64,000 nt of DNA from NCBI RefSeq assembly GCF_015350905.1, contig NZ_JADKRZ010000006.1, positions 62,001 through 126,000 on the forward strand, given 5' to 3'. Below are positions 1 to 8,638 of the stretch, piece after piece (position 1 is the first letter of the stretch; the number at the start of each line of letters is the position of its first letter). This stretch comes from Curtobacterium sp. VKM Ac-2865 (lineage in GTDB: Bacteria; Actinomycetota; Actinomycetes; Actinomycetales; Microbacteriaceae). Made by a program: the position numbers and the translations under genes. The notes below the pieces were generated by a model, which did not search any database, was not told the DNA's origin, and saw only the letters and a program-made list of their open reading frames with translations.

Positions 1-1
1 G

Positions 2-172
2 CACATGGTCGGACTCGCCCGGCTCGGGATGGCGCTCATCGACGGCGTCGTGGTCGACGAGCTGGCCGAGGTCAGCGCCGAGGTCGGTCGTTCCGTGTTC
101 ATGCTCGTGGTGGCCCCGCCCCGCATCGGTGGCCTGACCGGCGTGCCCGTGAACCCGCTCGCGGTGTTCTGA
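2..172 (+). CDS. Cyclase family protein, C-terminal fragment
   Basis: Only the last 56 codons are in the window. The tail ends in a region with [14 protein letters not shown], which resembles the C-terminus of the putative cyclase / kynurenine formamidase-like family (PF04199), where a GGTGSPVNPxAV-like ending is usual. The metal-binding HxGTHxD motif that would prove the family lies upstream of the window, so the call rests on this tail alone. The frame is open from base 2 to a TGA at 170-172. The function of the complete protein, probably a metal-dependent hydrolase of small molecules, cannot be told from this piece. Confidence 0.5.
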   Translation, partial: HMVGLARLGMALIDGVVVDELAEVSAEVGRSVFMLVVAPPRIGGLTGVPVNPLAVF

Positions 173-252
173 GCGGTCGTCCGGCGGCTGATCCCGGAGC
201 CGTGGATCGACGGGCCCTGGATGTGCGGCGGGGGTGCGCGCAGCATGGGGCC

Positions 253-269
253 ACCACCGGTCCGGTGGT
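253..269. promoter_or_regulatory. Perfect 8-bp-arm palindrome upstream of the SDR gene
   Basis: ACCACCGG-T-CCGGTGGT is a perfect dyad with one central base, 23 bp upstream of the SDR start codon. The one-base centre makes it a likelier protein-binding operator than a hairpin. No regulator is assigned; the TetR gene at 2005 is nearby but has its own candidate sites. Confidence 0.3.
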
Positions 270-291
270 CGCCCGACGTCGAAGGAACCCC

Positions 292-1221
292 ATGCCGTCA
301 ACACCGGTCCACCCCGTCCCCGACCTCGCGGGCACCCTCGCCGTCGTCACCGGCGCCAGCGACGGCATCGGACACGTCATCGCCACGCACCTGGCCCGCG
401 CCGGTGCCGAGGTGGTGATGCCGGTCCGGTCAGCGGACAAGGGATCGCGCGCGGCCGACCGGATCCGCAGTTCCGTCCCGGGCGCCCGCGTCCGGACGCT
501 CCCGCTGGACCTGTCGTCACTCGAGTCGGTCGCCGCGCTGTCGGACTCGCTGCTCGCCGAGGGGCGGCCGATCGGGCTCCTCGTGAACAACGCCGGCGTG
601 ATGCAGCCGCCGCAGCGGCAGGAGACCCGGGACGGCTTCGAGCTGCAGATGGGGACGAACCACCTCGGGCACTTCGCGCTCACCCTCGGCGTGCTCGACC
701 TGCTGCGAGCCGGTCGTGCCCGTGTCACTCACCAGACGAGCGTCGCGGCCCGGAACGGGTCCATCGACCTGGACGATGTCGACTCCCGTGACTCCTACGC
801 CGTGATGCGTGCCTACCAGGCGTCGAAGATCGCGGTCGGGCTGTTCGCTCGGGAACTCGACGCCCGCAGCGCGGCCGCGGGCTGGGGGATCACGAGCAAC
901 CTGGCGCACCCCGGGATCTCGCCGACGAACCTGCTGGCGGCGCAGCCCGGTCTCGGTCGTGACCGCACGCCGGTCGCGCGTCGTCTGATCGGACTGTTGT
1001 CGCGCCTCCGGGTCGTGGGGACGGTCGAGAGCGCGGCGCAGCCGGCGATCGTCGCGGCGACGTCCCCGGACGCCCGTGGCGACCAGTTCTGGGGTCCACG
1101 TCGCACGGCGGGCGGTCCGCCGACGCTCCTGCCGATGTGGGCGCCGCTGACGGACATGGACACTGCCCGGCGGCTGTGGGACGTTTCCGAGGCGCTGACG
1201 GGGGTCCGTGCCGGACGCTGA
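292..1221 (+). CDS. SDR family NAD(P)-dependent oxidoreductase
   Basis: A 309-residue short-chain dehydrogenase/reductase of the retinol-dehydrogenase-like type; it should oxidise or reduce a hydroxyl/carbonyl on an unknown small substrate in the cytosol. The cofactor motif TGASDGIG is at residues 20-27, the structural NNAG at 99-102, the catalytic Ser probably at 150 (QTSVA) and the YxxxK pair at Tyr175/Lys179 (YQASK). I start at ATG 292 because GAAGGAA lies 4 nt upstream; a longer in-frame start at 202 would add an Arg-rich leader unlike the family. It is followed tail-to-tail by the NmrA-like gene. No direct evidence of substrate. Confidence 0.88.
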   Translation: MPSTPVHPVPDLAGTLAVVTGASDGIGHVIATHLARAGAEVVMPVRSADKGSRAADRIRSSVPGARVRTLPLDLSSLESVAALSDSLLAEGRPIGLLVNNAGVMQPPQRQETRDGFELQMGTNHLGHFALTLGVLDLLRAGRARVTHQTSVAARNGSIDLDDVDSRDSYAVMRAYQASKIAVGLFARELDARSAAAGWGITSNLAHPGISPTNLLAAQPGLGRDRTPVARRLIGLLSRLRVVGTVESAAQPAIVAATSPDARGDQFWGPRRTAGGPPTLLPMWAPLTDMDTARRLWDVSEALTGVRAGR

Positions 1222-1233
1222 ACTCGTCCGCGG

Positions 1234-1899
1234 TCAGCTCGAGACGGCGCTCGCCGCGCGGTAGCTGCTCGGGTCGCAGGTGTGGACGGCCGAGTCGTCG
1301 AGCACCGTGCGCAGCGTGTAGTCGGCGCAGTCGGAGAACGTGCCGATGCTCATCCGCTTGTCGGACCGGTGGAGCGTGCCCTTCGAGGGTCCGTCCGACC
1401 CGATGCCCGCGCGGTGCACCATCCACTCCAGGTCGTCGGCGTCGGTGCTCAGGTACCGCATGACCGCCTCGTTGTCCTCGTGCTGCCCGATGTACCCGCG
1501 CGCGATCGTGGCGCGGACCGCCCGGAGCGCCGGGGGCAGGCGCTCGCCGGGAGGGGCGCTCAGTCCGCCTGCCTGGTACAGGAAGCGGGAGACGCCCTGG
1601 CGGCGCATCGCGGGGACGAGACGGCGGACGAACTCCGTGTTGACCTGCCGGTCGCGCTGCGCGACGACGTCACCGAGCATCGCCACGACGGCGTCGGTCC
1701 CGTCGAGGAGCGCATCGAGGTCGAGTTCACCGGTGACGGACCCGGCGACGACCTCGAGGTCGGGGTGCGTGCGGGTGAGCTTGACGGGGGTCCTGGCGAG
1801 GGCGCGGACGCGGTGCCCCTGCTCCAGCGCGAGCCGGAGGAAGTGCTGTCCGGTCTGTCCGGTGCCGCCGAACACCAGGAAGGTCTTCTGCTGGTCCAT
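1234..1899 (-). CDS. NAD(P)H-binding NmrA/SDR-a-like protein
   Basis: A 221-residue Rossmann-fold protein with the nucleotide-binding motif GGTGQTG at residues 11-17, followed by an Arg-rich stretch (RALARTP) typical of NADP-preferring atypical SDRs of the NmrA/HSCARG group. Such proteins act as redox sensors or reductases; the substrate is unknown. It is divergent from a TetR gene with about 105 bp between the starts, and its promoter overlaps tandem repeats likely bound by that TetR, so it is the probable target of local repression. The length is typical for bacterial NAD(P)H-binding proteins of about 210-220 residues. Confidence 0.82.
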   Translation of the reverse strand: MDQQKTFLVFGGTGQTGQHFLRLALEQGHRVRALARTPVKLTRTHPDLEVVAGSVTGELDLDALLDGTDAVVAMLGDVVAQRDRQVNTEFVRRLVPAMRRQGVSRFLYQAGGLSAPPGERLPPALRAVRATIARGYIGQHEDNEAVMRYLSTDADDLEWMVHRAGIGSDGPSKGTLHRSDKRMSIGTFSDCADYTLRTVLDDSAVHTCDPSSYRAASAVSS

Positions 1900-1949
1900 G
1901 GGGAGTCCTGTCGTCGATCGTGCCGTGGCGGGCGATTGCGCCCGGCCTC

Positions 1950-1986
1950 AAACTAGTCACTGTCTAGAAAGGAGTCAATGCCTAGA
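1950..1986 (-). promoter_or_regulatory. Promoter of the NmrA-like gene with two TetR-type repeats
   Basis: On the minus strand TTGACT (1973-1978) and TAGTTT (1950-1955) are separated by exactly 17 bp, a good -35/-10 pair for the gene starting at 1899. Overlapping it are two direct repeats, AGTCACTGTCTAGA (1955-1968) and AGTCAATGCCTAGA (1973-1986), matching at 12 of 14 positions and offset by 18 bp. They are placed to let the divergent TetR block this promoter and its own. Confidence 0.55.
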
Positions 1987-1992
1987 TCCTCG

Positions 1993-1998
1993 TAGGCT
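1993..1998 (+). promoter_or_regulatory. -10 box of the TetR gene (leaderless)
   Basis: TAGGCT ends 6 nt before ATG 2005, so the transcript would begin at or next to the start codon. No Shine-Dalgarno sequence precedes the gene. Confidence 0.4.
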
Positions 1999-2004
1999 GT
2001 GTAC

Positions 2005-2604
2005 ATGACCACGCGGCCGTTCCACCACGGGAACCTGCGAGCCGTCCTGCTCGAACAGGCCCAGACCATGCTCCGCGCCACCGGGACGGACGGACTGTCG
2101 CTCCGCGAGCTCGCGCGCCAGGCCGGCGTCAGCCACGGTGCACCGCGCAGTCACTTCATCGACCGCCAGGCGCTGCTCGACGCGCTCGCCGAGCTGGGCT
2201 TCGACCGGCTGACGCAGGCGGTGCAGTCCGCCGTCGACGGCGCTGACTCGGCCCGCGTGGCGTTCGACCACGTCGCCCGGGCCTACGTCGACTTCGCGAT
2301 CGAGGACGCCGCGCTGATGGAGCTGATGTTCGCGGCGAAGACGAGCGCCCGACCCGGGGCCGTGCAGGACGCCGCCGGCCGGTTGTTCGGGGCGCTCGAC
2401 GACGTGATGGGCCCGTCAGGACCGGACGCGGACGCGACCGCGCGTGACACGTTCAAGCTGCTGTTCGGGGCGACGATGCAGGGGATCGCCGCGCTCGTCG
2501 CGTCCGGTCGGATCGCCCGCGTGCAGGGCGACGCCCTGGTGACCGCGGCGATGACGATGCTGCTCGACTCCGAGCTCGGCCGCCGGGTCGTCACGCGGCG
2601 CTGA
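2005..2604 (+). CDS. TetR/AcrR family transcriptional regulator
   Basis: A 199-residue one-component repressor. The N-terminal helix-turn-helix spans roughly residues 31-58 (LSLRELARQAGVSHGAPRSHF), followed by an all-helical ligand-binding domain resembling the TetR_C_33/WHG type. ATG 2005 is preferred over an in-frame GTG at 1999 because the -10 box TAGGCT ends only 6 nt upstream of the ATG. It is divergent from the NmrA-like gene, and tandem 14-bp repeats in the shared promoter are its likely operators. The effector is unknown. Confidence 0.88.
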   Translation: MTTRPFHHGNLRAVLLEQAQTMLRATGTDGLSLRELARQAGVSHGAPRSHFIDRQALLDALAELGFDRLTQAVQSAVDGADSARVAFDHVARAYVDFAIEDAALMELMFAAKTSARPGAVQDAAGRLFGALDDVMGPSGPDADATARDTFKLLFGATMQGIAALVASGRIARVQGDALVTAAMTMLLDSELGRRVVTRR

Positions 2605-2632
2605 CGTCCACCGTGCCTGCGAGGATGACGGC

Positions 2633-3199
2633 ATGGGACACAGCGACGGCCGACGACGCCCAGACGTGACGACGGCCGACATCATCGGCGGGGCCGAGGC
2701 TGTCCACGTCGACCTCGAGCCGTACGACGCGCGGTGGACGGACGCCTTCGCCGAGCACCGAGACCGCATCCGTGTCGCACTCGGCGCCGGCGCTGAGTCC
2801 GTCCGGATCGAGCACATCGGCTCCACGGCCGTACCCGGGCTCGCGGCGAAGCCGATCATCGACGTGCTGGTGACGGTGGACGACATCACCGCCGAGGAGG
2901 ACCACGTCGACCGGCTCCTCGCGGCCGGCTACGTGCTGCGCGTCCGGGAGCCCGGCCACCGCCTGGTCCGGACACCGGAACGCACCGTGCACGTGCACGT
3001 CTACGAGCACGGTGCCCGCGCCGTCGAGGACTACCTGCTCTTCCGCGACCGGCTCCGGGCCGACGCTGCCGACCGGGCCCTGTACGAGGACACCAAGCGG
3101 GAGCTGTTCCGCCGGCAGTGGGACGACATGAACGACTACGCGGACGCCAAGACCGAGGTGATCGAGGCGATCCGCACCCGAGCGCGCGCGGCCCGCTGA
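2633..3199 (+). CDS. GrpB family protein (UPF0157)
   Basis: A 188-residue member of the GrpB/UPF0157 family, which has a nucleotidyltransferase-like fold. The signature HIGSTAVPGLAAKPIID is at residues 61-77 and a histidine-rich strand (VHVHVYEH) follows near residue 122. Enzymatic activity in this family is not settled; some fused homologues carry dephospho-CoA kinase. It starts 28 bp after the TetR gene. A GAGGAT hexamer 6 nt before the ATG may be its own -10 box. Confidence 0.85.
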   Translation: MGHSDGRRRPDVTTADIIGGAEAVHVDLEPYDARWTDAFAEHRDRIRVALGAGAESVRIEHIGSTAVPGLAAKPIIDVLVTVDDITAEEDHVDRLLAAGYVLRVREPGHRLVRTPERTVHVHVYEHGARAVEDYLLFRDRLRADAADRALYEDTKRELFRRQWDDMNDYADAKTEVIEAIRTRARAAR

Positions 3200-3359
3200 C
3201 TGAGACCCTGTGCCCCCGGCCCGGAAGGATCGGTACCGGGATGATCAGCGCTGAGAGCGGGTGCGCTGAGGCTGGACGCGGCATCTTCTTGCACATCTCA
3301 CTGATGTACTGAAAGATCGGTACATCCGGTAGAGCGTCACCGGCAAACAAGGGTGTTCG

Positions 3360-3851
3360 ATGAAGAAGATGATTGGGTTCTCGGGCCTGCTGCTGTCCAC
3401 CGCCGTCGCTGGTTCTCTGTTGATCCCGGCACTGCCTGCGGCCGCCGCCGATGCGAGTGCCGGTGCTTCGATCCCTCCGAACGTGATCGTGGATGAGAGC
3501 TTCGATCCGAACGGCGAGGTCGTGGTCGTCGGTGGCGGCCCCTCGGTGCTGTCTGGTGACTGCAAGGACCGCGCCTTCACTGTCGTCGCGGTCATGGGCG
3601 AATCGGTGAACGGCTGCAGCGTGATCGGTACGAAGCCCTCCGCAACGGTGCAGTACAGCTGGTACAAGCACCAGGGCAACGCGAGCCCCTGCATCTGGGG
3701 CAAGTCGTTCAACTCCAAGCACGCACCGACGTGGACGGCACTCGATTGCGGCTCTGGCCGATCGAAGAGCGTTCCGTGGGGCAACGTCGCGGGCACCAAG
3801 AAGATGAAGGGCCTCACCGGTGTCGGGTGGGCCGGCGTGCAGTGGCAGTGA
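3360..3851 (+). CDS. Secreted protein of unknown function
   Basis: A 163-residue protein I cannot assign. Residues 1-30 form a clear Sec signal peptide (KK, hydrophobic core, PAAAA before the probable cleavage site). The mature part has four cysteines (68, 86, 111, 130), enough for two disulfides, and an aromatic C-terminal half with SWYKHQG, PTWTALDCG and VPWGNVAGTKK. It is the first gene of a tight trio: its TGA overlaps the GTG of a lipoprotein gene, which in turn overlaps a membrane-protein gene. The 160 bp upstream hold nothing else recognisable. A small exported effector or bacteriocin-like protein is conceivable from size and context, but no known motif supports it. Confidence 0.75.
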   Translation: MKKMIGFSGLLLSTAVAGSLLIPALPAAAADASAGASIPPNVIVDESFDPNGEVVVVGGGPSVLSGDCKDRAFTVVAVMGESVNGCSVIGTKPSATVQYSWYKHQGNASPCIWGKSFNSKHAPTWTALDCGSGRSKSVPWGNVAGTKKMKGLTGVGWAGVQWQ

Positions 3852-4621
3852 CACGTCGAAGCCTGATGCGACGCGGCCTCGGGGTCATGGCCTCGGGCTG
3901 CGTCGCCGCGGTCCTCCTGTCTGGCTGCGACTCCCGAGGACAGCGAGTACCCGTCGCTGCTGACCCGAGCCCGAGGGGCGACGGGCCGGCACTCAGCGCG
4001 GCGGCGATGCAGTCGAAGGCTGACCGGCTTCGCCGGTCAGTACCGTGCCGGGACGCCGATGCGTTGCACGATGACCTCGCGTTCTGGGATGCGATGCGCG
4101 GCTACGACTGCTTGGCCGGCGCCGACTCGACCTTCATCCGTGTCTACGCTCATGCGGCGTCGGTTCCTCAGACACTCGAGGACTGGCAGGACACCCTCGG
4201 CGCAGACCGCGACGTCGTGCGCGGTGAGAATTGGTACGTCATCGGACCGCGCACCGTCATCGACGCCGTGGACGTCCCCTGGGACACGATTCCTGGAGAC
4301 GAAGCGACCCCGACGAAGCTGACCGCGGAGCAGGACTACCTCACCACCTGCGTGCGCTTCGTCGCGAGTGAAGGGGAACGGTACGTGCAACGGCCGGGCG
4401 AGCGCGATGGTTCAGCAAAGCAGTACGAGACCATCTTCCCTGGTGTCCTCGCCGATCTGCATGCAGCGATCGAGGACCTCGGCCGAACCAGGATCCGCCA
4501 GATCGCGGACACCGAGCGGTGGACCGCGGCCCTCTCCCAGATCGGTCCCCGCCTCAAGGCGAAGTGCGTGTCGGCGTACGAGAAGGTGCGCACGACCGTG
4601 CGTTCGATCGAGGGAGGCTGA
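3848..4621 (+). CDS. Putative lipoprotein of unknown function
   Basis: A 257-residue predicted lipoprotein. The GTG at 3848 overlaps the upstream stop (GTGA) and gives an N-terminus with TRRSLMRRG, a short hydrophobic segment and the lipobox LLSGC, with the lipidated Cys at about residue 27. The mature protein is polar and mostly helical, with a few cysteines and a Trp-rich middle, and resembles no family I know. The overlap with both neighbours implies translation from one mRNA with the secreted protein and the membrane protein, so it probably acts with them at the outer face of the cytoplasmic membrane. Confidence 0.7.
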   Translation: MTRRSLMRRGLGVMASGCVAAVLLSGCDSRGQRVPVAADPSPRGDGPALSAAAMQSKADRLRRSVPCRDADALHDDLAFWDAMRGYDCLAGADSTFIRVYAHAASVPQTLEDWQDTLGADRDVVRGENWYVIGPRTVIDAVDVPWDTIPGDEATPTKLTAEQDYLTTCVRFVASEGERYVQRPGERDGSAKQYETIFPGVLADLHAAIEDLGRTRIRQIADTERWTAALSQIGPRLKAKCVSAYEKVRTTVRSIEGG

Positions 4622-5196
4622 TGACGACCGCATCCACTCACGGCTCATCGCGCACAGCAGTCGTGAGCTCAGCGACGATCGCGTCGCTGAGCGGCACTGT
4701 CCTCGCCGCGGACAACGCGCTTGGATTCGCCGGCGTACATCTGTTCAGCGCAGGGGTCGCGCTGTTCGTCGTGGCGCTGGCGGTGCTTGCAGCGACGGCA
4801 AGCGTGGTGCTCAGTGCGCGGGCACGCGATCTCGCTCGCGGCGTGGGGGCGGCCTCGGTCCTCGCCTTTGTGCTGACCCTGTCACCGGCCATCGCCACGG
4901 CTCTCTGGTTTCCGCTCTCGTTGGCGCTCCAGTCGCTCGTACCGCTGGGGTTCGTGACCTGTGCGATCACCACCTGGCAGACCTCGATCGCGAAGCCGCT
5001 CCGGACCTGGTCGGCGGTCGTCGCCGTCCTCGCGGTCGCGTGGGGCATCGGCGCCTACGTCCCGCTCCGGCTCGAAGTCTTCCTCGCCCTCCAGGTGGCG
5101 ACGCTGCTCGCAGCGTCCGTCATCCTCGGGTATCCGTGGGTCCAGCGGCTCGCCGCGTGCCTGCGACACCTCTGGGACAGCGCAGAAGTCCGCTGA
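4621..5196 (+). CDS. Integral membrane protein of unknown function
   Basis: A 191-residue protein with about five hydrophobic segments (near residues 15-30, 35-58, 70-100, 128-148 and 150-170) and short polar loops, without a recognisable transporter or enzyme motif. Its ATG overlaps the stop of the lipoprotein gene by one base, making it the last gene of the 3360-5196 trio. In position it matches a membrane partner or immunity-type component for the exported protein, but that is only an inference from gene order. Confidence 0.65.
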   Translation: MTTASTHGSSRTAVVSSATIASLSGTVLAADNALGFAGVHLFSAGVALFVVALAVLAATASVVLSARARDLARGVGAASVLAFVLTLSPAIATALWFPLSLALQSLVPLGFVTCAITTWQTSIAKPLRTWSAVVAVLAVAWGIGAYVPLRLEVFLALQVATLLAASVILGYPWVQRLAACLRHLWDSAEVR

Positions 5197-5241
5197 ACCG
5201 GTGGCCACGCCCCAGGAAGGGAGCCGAGACCTGTTGATCGC

Positions 5242-5964
5242 CTAGAGCGCGTGCGCCCCGAGCACCATCCCCGCGACCCACGTCGCCGCCAGGGCGAGCG
5301 CCCCGCCGACGACCACCCGGGTGGCGGCACGGCCACGCCGAGCACCGCCGAGCACCGCTCCGGTGATGCCGGTGGCGGCCAGGGCGAGCAGCACGGCGAC
5401 GACCACCACGGCGATCCGGCTCGACGCCGGTGCCAGCACGGTCGCCAGGAAGGGCAGCAGGCCACCGACGACGAACGTCGCCGCGGACACCCACGCCGCA
5501 CGCCACGGGCTGACGACCTCGTCGGCGGCGGCGCGCTCCTCGGCGGTCGTCCACGCGGCGCGGACCTCGGGTCGGGCCAGCTCCTCGGCGACCGAGGCCG
5601 CGACCGACTCGGACACCCCGAGCGCCCGGTACGCGGCCGCGACGTCGTCGTGCTGCTGCGCCACCGCGGCACGTCGGGCGGCCGCCTCGGTCTGGCCGGT
5701 CCGCTGCGCGTCACGGGCACCGCTGACCGAGACGTACTCGCCGAGGGCCATCGACACGGCGCCGCCGACCAGCGCTGCTCCGCCAGCCGCGAGCACTGGT
5801 CCGATCGCGACCCCGGCACCGGCGACGCCGACGACGACGGCGGCCACGGACACGATGCCGTCGTTCGCGCCGAGCAGGCCGGCGCGGAGCCAGTTCAGCC
5901 GCGCGGCACTCGTCGACTCCGCCGGTGACAGGGCGGGCAGTGCGGGGACGGTCGTGGTTGCCAT
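5242..5964 (-). CDS. VIT1/CCC1 family (ferrous iron/manganese) transporter
   Basis: A 240-residue membrane protein of the vacuolar-iron-transporter-like family. The N-terminal half has the family hallmark LRAGLLGANDGIVSVAAVVVGVAGA, then GAVSMALGEYVSVSGARDAQ, an acidic cytosolic helical hairpin (about residues 85-145, many Glu/Asp for metal binding) and three more membrane segments. It should move Fe2+ or Mn2+ out of the cytosol. The ATG at 5964 is chosen because the residues upstream are not conserved in type. The 22-bp-arm inverted repeat just upstream contains DtxR-box-like sequence, so metal-dependent control is plausible. Confidence 0.85.
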   Translation of the reverse strand: MATTTVPALPALSPAESTSAARLNWLRAGLLGANDGIVSVAAVVVGVAGAGVAIGPVLAAGGAALVGGAVSMALGEYVSVSGARDAQRTGQTEAAARRAAVAQQHDDVAAAYRALGVSESVAASVAEELARPEVRAAWTTAEERAAADEVVSPWRAAWVSAATFVVGGLLPFLATVLAPASSRIAVVVVAVLLALAATGITGAVLGGARRGRAATRVVVGGALALAATWVAGMVLGAHAL

Positions 5965-6003
5965 GTGGACGAGCAAACACCCGGACGGTGCCGCTGTCCA
6001 GCC

Positions 6004-6052
6004 AGGCAAGGCTGCCCTGACCTGGGGTTTCCAGGTCAGGACAGCCTTGCCT
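6004..6052. promoter_or_regulatory. Long inverted repeat: terminator and possible DtxR-type metal box
   Basis: Arms 6004-6025 and 6031-6052 are 22 bp with a single mismatch around a 5-nt loop. The hairpin begins inside the stop codon of the acetylxylan esterase gene, fitting a terminator, but has no T-tract. Each arm also resembles the 19-bp DtxR/IdeR box TTAGGTTAGGCTAACCTAA, for example TCAGGACAGCCTTGCCTAC at 6035-6053, and the next gene downstream is a VIT-family metal transporter. Confidence 0.5.
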
Positions 6053-7055
6053 ACCCTCGGTTCGCCGACCCTCCGTCGCGCGCCCGCAGGAACGCCACCT
6101 GCCGCTCCCAATGCCGGAAGCCGCCGCCCTCGTGCCCGTTGTAGGCGTAGACCTCGATCTCGCGGTCAGTGGAGCCGAGCGCGTTGTACGCGGCGAAGGT
6201 GGTGCGCGGCGGCACGACCTCGTCCATGAGCGCGACGGAGAACAGCGCGGGAGCGGTGACCCCGGCCGCGAAGTTCACCCCGTCGAGGTAGGACGTCGTC
6301 GTCCACACGGTCTCGGCCGCGTCGCGGTGCACGGCGAGGTAGCGGACGAGCTCCTGGTACGGGTCGCTCACCGCGACGAGGGCTCCGTGCTCCCAGTCGC
6401 ACAGGAACGCGACGTCGGGCATCACCGCGACGAGTGGTCCGACGTGGGCCTCGACGAGTGCTGCTGCGGCGATCGTGATGCCGCCGCCCTGGCTGCCGCC
6501 GGTCAGGGCGATGCGGTCCGGGTCGACACCCGGGAGCGTGCGGACCGCATCCACCAGTCGGACGGCATCCGTGAAGACCCTCCGGTAGTAGTGGTCCTCG
6601 GGCCGCTCGATGCCGCTCGTCATCCAGCCGCCGATGTGCGGACCGGCGCCGTGCGGGTCCGGGGTGTCCCCGCCGCCCCAGCCGCTGCCCTGTCCGCGGG
6701 TGTCCATCACGACGTGGACGTACCCGGCGAGGGCCCAGGCGACCCGTTCCCCGGGCCGACCGCGTCCGCCGTTGTAGCCGAGGTACTCGACGACGACGGG
6801 CAGGTCGGCCGCGGCGTCCACCGGTCGGGTGACCCAGGCGCGCACGGGATCGCCCGCGAAGCCCGGGAAGGTCAGGTCCTCGACCACGAGCCCGGTGACG
6901 GGGGTGTCGGCGGGCTCCAGGGTCGGGGCCGTGTCCGCTCCCGCGGCGCGGGCCTCGGCGATGGTGTCGGCCCAGAACCGGTCGAAGTCCTCCGGTCGGC
7001 GGATGGTGGGGCGGTGTTCGCGGAGTTCGTCGAGGGGCAGGTCGGTCAGCGGCAT
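6051..7055 (-). CDS. Acetylxylan esterase / cephalosporin-C deacetylase family (AXE1)
   Basis: A 334-residue alpha/beta hydrolase of the AXE1 family (carbohydrate esterase family 7), which removes acetyl groups from xylo-oligosaccharides and related substrates. The nucleophile elbow GGSQGGG is near residue 190, the acid lies in ALMDEVVPP and the catalytic His in YNGHEGGG near the C-terminus; EYLGYNGGRG and MDTRGQGSG are family motifs. There is no signal peptide, so it should act on imported acetylated sugars. It follows xylB in the same direction (about 80 bp, with a terminator between), matching xylan use. Confidence 0.87.
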   Translation of the reverse strand: MPLTDLPLDELREHRPTIRRPEDFDRFWADTIAEARAAGADTAPTLEPADTPVTGLVVEDLTFPGFAGDPVRAWVTRPVDAAADLPVVVEYLGYNGGRGRPGERVAWALAGYVHVVMDTRGQGSGWGGGDTPDPHGAGPHIGGWMTSGIERPEDHYYRRVFTDAVRLVDAVRTLPGVDPDRIALTGGSQGGGITIAAAALVEAHVGPLVAVMPDVAFLCDWEHGALVAVSDPYQELVRYLAVHRDAAETVWTTTSYLDGVNFAAGVTAPALFSVALMDEVVPPRTTFAAYNALGSTDREIEVYAYNGHEGGGFRHWERQVAFLRARDGGSANRG

Positions 7056-7079
7056 GGTGGTGTCCTCCGGGGACGATCA

Positions 7080-7113
7080 TGCCCCCGGCACCGTCGAGAC
7101 GGCACCGGGGGCA
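7080..7113 (-). terminator. Terminator after xylB
   Basis: TGCCCCCGG (7080-7088) pairs with CCGGGGGCA (7105-7113), and inside it CCGTC (7091-7095) pairs with GACGG (7098-7102), separated by a symmetric CA/CA internal loop. The GC-rich two-step stem lies between xylB and the esterase gene, with no T-tract. Confidence 0.6.
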
Positions 7114-7135
7114 CGGGGATCGGGTGGTGCAGGGC

Positions 7136-8638
7136 TCAGCGCACCGCGTCGCGGTAGTGCTCGAGCACCTCGGGGTGCGGGTCCGCCGGCACCGTCGTCG
7201 TGGCGATGTCCCACGACGGCAGTGCACCGGTCAGCGCCCAGGCCGCCTGGCGAGCGGCACCGGCGGCGACGTACTCGCCGGGTTCCGGCAGCTCGACGTC
7301 ACGGCCGAACACCTGTGCGGCGATGGTCCGGACGGCCTCGTTGCGCGCGGCCCCGCCGATGAGCAGGAGCCGCTCGACGGTGACGCCGGTCGCCTCGACG
7401 GCGGCCAGGCCGTCCGCGAGCGCGCAGAGCATGCCCTCGAACGCCGCCCGGGCCAGGTGCTCCCGGTCGGTGGTCGCCGGGGTCATCCCGAGCAGGGACG
7501 CGGTGGCGTCCGGACGGTTCGGTGTGCGCTCGCCGACGAAGTACGGCACCAGGACGAGGCCGTCGGCCCCGGCCGGCGCCGCCAGCGCCAGTCGACCCAG
7601 CTCGCCGTGGTCGACGCCGAGCAGGCCGCCGATCACCTCGAGCACGCGGGCCGCGTTGAGCGTCGTGACGATCGGGAGGCGCGCCCCCGTCGCGTCCGCG
7701 AAGCCCGCCACGGTCCCGCTCGGGTCCGCCAGCTCGGTGTCGGTGACGCCGAAGACGGTCCCGCTGGTCCCGAGGGACACCGCGACGTCGCCCGGGCCGA
7801 GCCCGAGGCCGAGTGCTGCGCCGGCGTTGTCACCGGTGCCGGCACCGACCACGAGGCCCGCCCGTGCGACGGCGCCGGCGGGCAGGGTGACGTCGGCGTC
7901 GAGCGTGCCCATCGCGGCGTCGGGAGCGACGACGCGGGGCACGACGACGGCGTCCGCGGACCCGTCACCGGCGACGCGCATCGGCCGACCGAGCGCGAGC
8001 TCGAACAGCTCTGGGTCGTACTCCTCGCGGGCCGGGTCCCAGTACGCGGTGCCGCTGGCGTCGGAGCCGTCGGTCGCGAGCGCGTCGAGGTCCGGGCCGA
8101 GCGGGCTCTCGTCCGCGGGGCCGAAGCCGCGCAGCCGCCACGACAACCAGTCGTGGGGGAGTGCGACCGCTGCCACGCGGGCGGCGTTCTCCGGCTCCGC
8201 GTCGCGGAGCCAGCGCAGCTTCGTACCGGTGAACGAGGCCACCGGGACCAGTCCCGTGCGGGTGACCCAGGCCTCCCGGCCGAGTTCCTCGACCATCTGC
8301 GCTGCTGCGTCGGCGCTGCGGACGTCGTTCCAGAGGAGGGCGTCGCGGACGACGCGACCCTCGGCGTCGAGCGCGACCATGCCGTGCTGCTGGCCGGCGA
8401 CCGCGACGGCGGCGACGTCGTCGAACCCGCCGGCGTCCGCGATCGCGGTGCCGAGGGCGTCCCACCAGTGGCGGGGGTCGACCGACGTGCCGTCCGGGTG
8501 GGACGCACGACCCTCACGGACCACGGCGCCGGTGACGGCGTCGCGGATCGTGACCTTGCAGGACTGGGTCGACGAGTCGACCCCTGCGACGAGCGTGCCG
8601 TCGCCGGGGTCGACCGCGCCGGACGGGACGTCAGCCAC
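7136..8638 (-). CDS. xylB: Xylulokinase
   Basis: A 500-residue FGGY-family carbohydrate kinase that phosphorylates D-xylulose to D-xylulose 5-phosphate for the pentose phosphate pathway. The N-terminal ATPase strand [17 protein letters not shown] and the central nucleotide-site segment [12 protein letters not shown] are visible, as is [21 protein letters not shown] in the C-terminal domain. Length is normal for XylB. It overlaps the end of xylA by 8 nt, so the two are translated from one mRNA and the substrate call is well supported by context. A GC-rich terminator follows. Confidence 0.95.
   Translation of the reverse strand: MADVPSGAVDPGDGTLVAGVDSSTQSCKVTIRDAVTGAVVREGRASHPDGTSVDPRHWWDALGTAIADAGGFDDVAAVAVAGQQHGMVALDAEGRVVRDALLWNDVRSADAAAQMVEELGREAWVTRTGLVPVASFTGTKLRWLRDAEPENAARVAAVALPHDWLSWRLRGFGPADESPLGPDLDALATDGSDASGTAYWDPAREEYDPELFELALGRPMRVAGDGSADAVVVPRVVAPDAAMGTLDADVTLPAGAVARAGLVVGAGTGDNAGAALGLGLGPGDVAVSLGTSGTVFGVTDTELADPSGTVAGFADATGARLPIVTTLNAARVLEVIGGLLGVDHGELGRLALAAPAGADGLVLVPYFVGERTPNRPDATASLLGMTPATTDREHLARAAFEGMLCALADGLAAVEATGVTVERLLLIGGAARNEAVRTIAAQVFGRDVELPEPGEYVAAGAARQAAWALTGALPSWDIATTTVPADPHPEVLEHYRDAVR

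Noticed and set aside
3360..3851. Lactococcin 972 family bacteriocin
   Set aside because: Size and signal peptide fit, but the glycine/tyrosine/tryptophan-rich repeat pattern of that family and the usual ABC immunity genes are missing.
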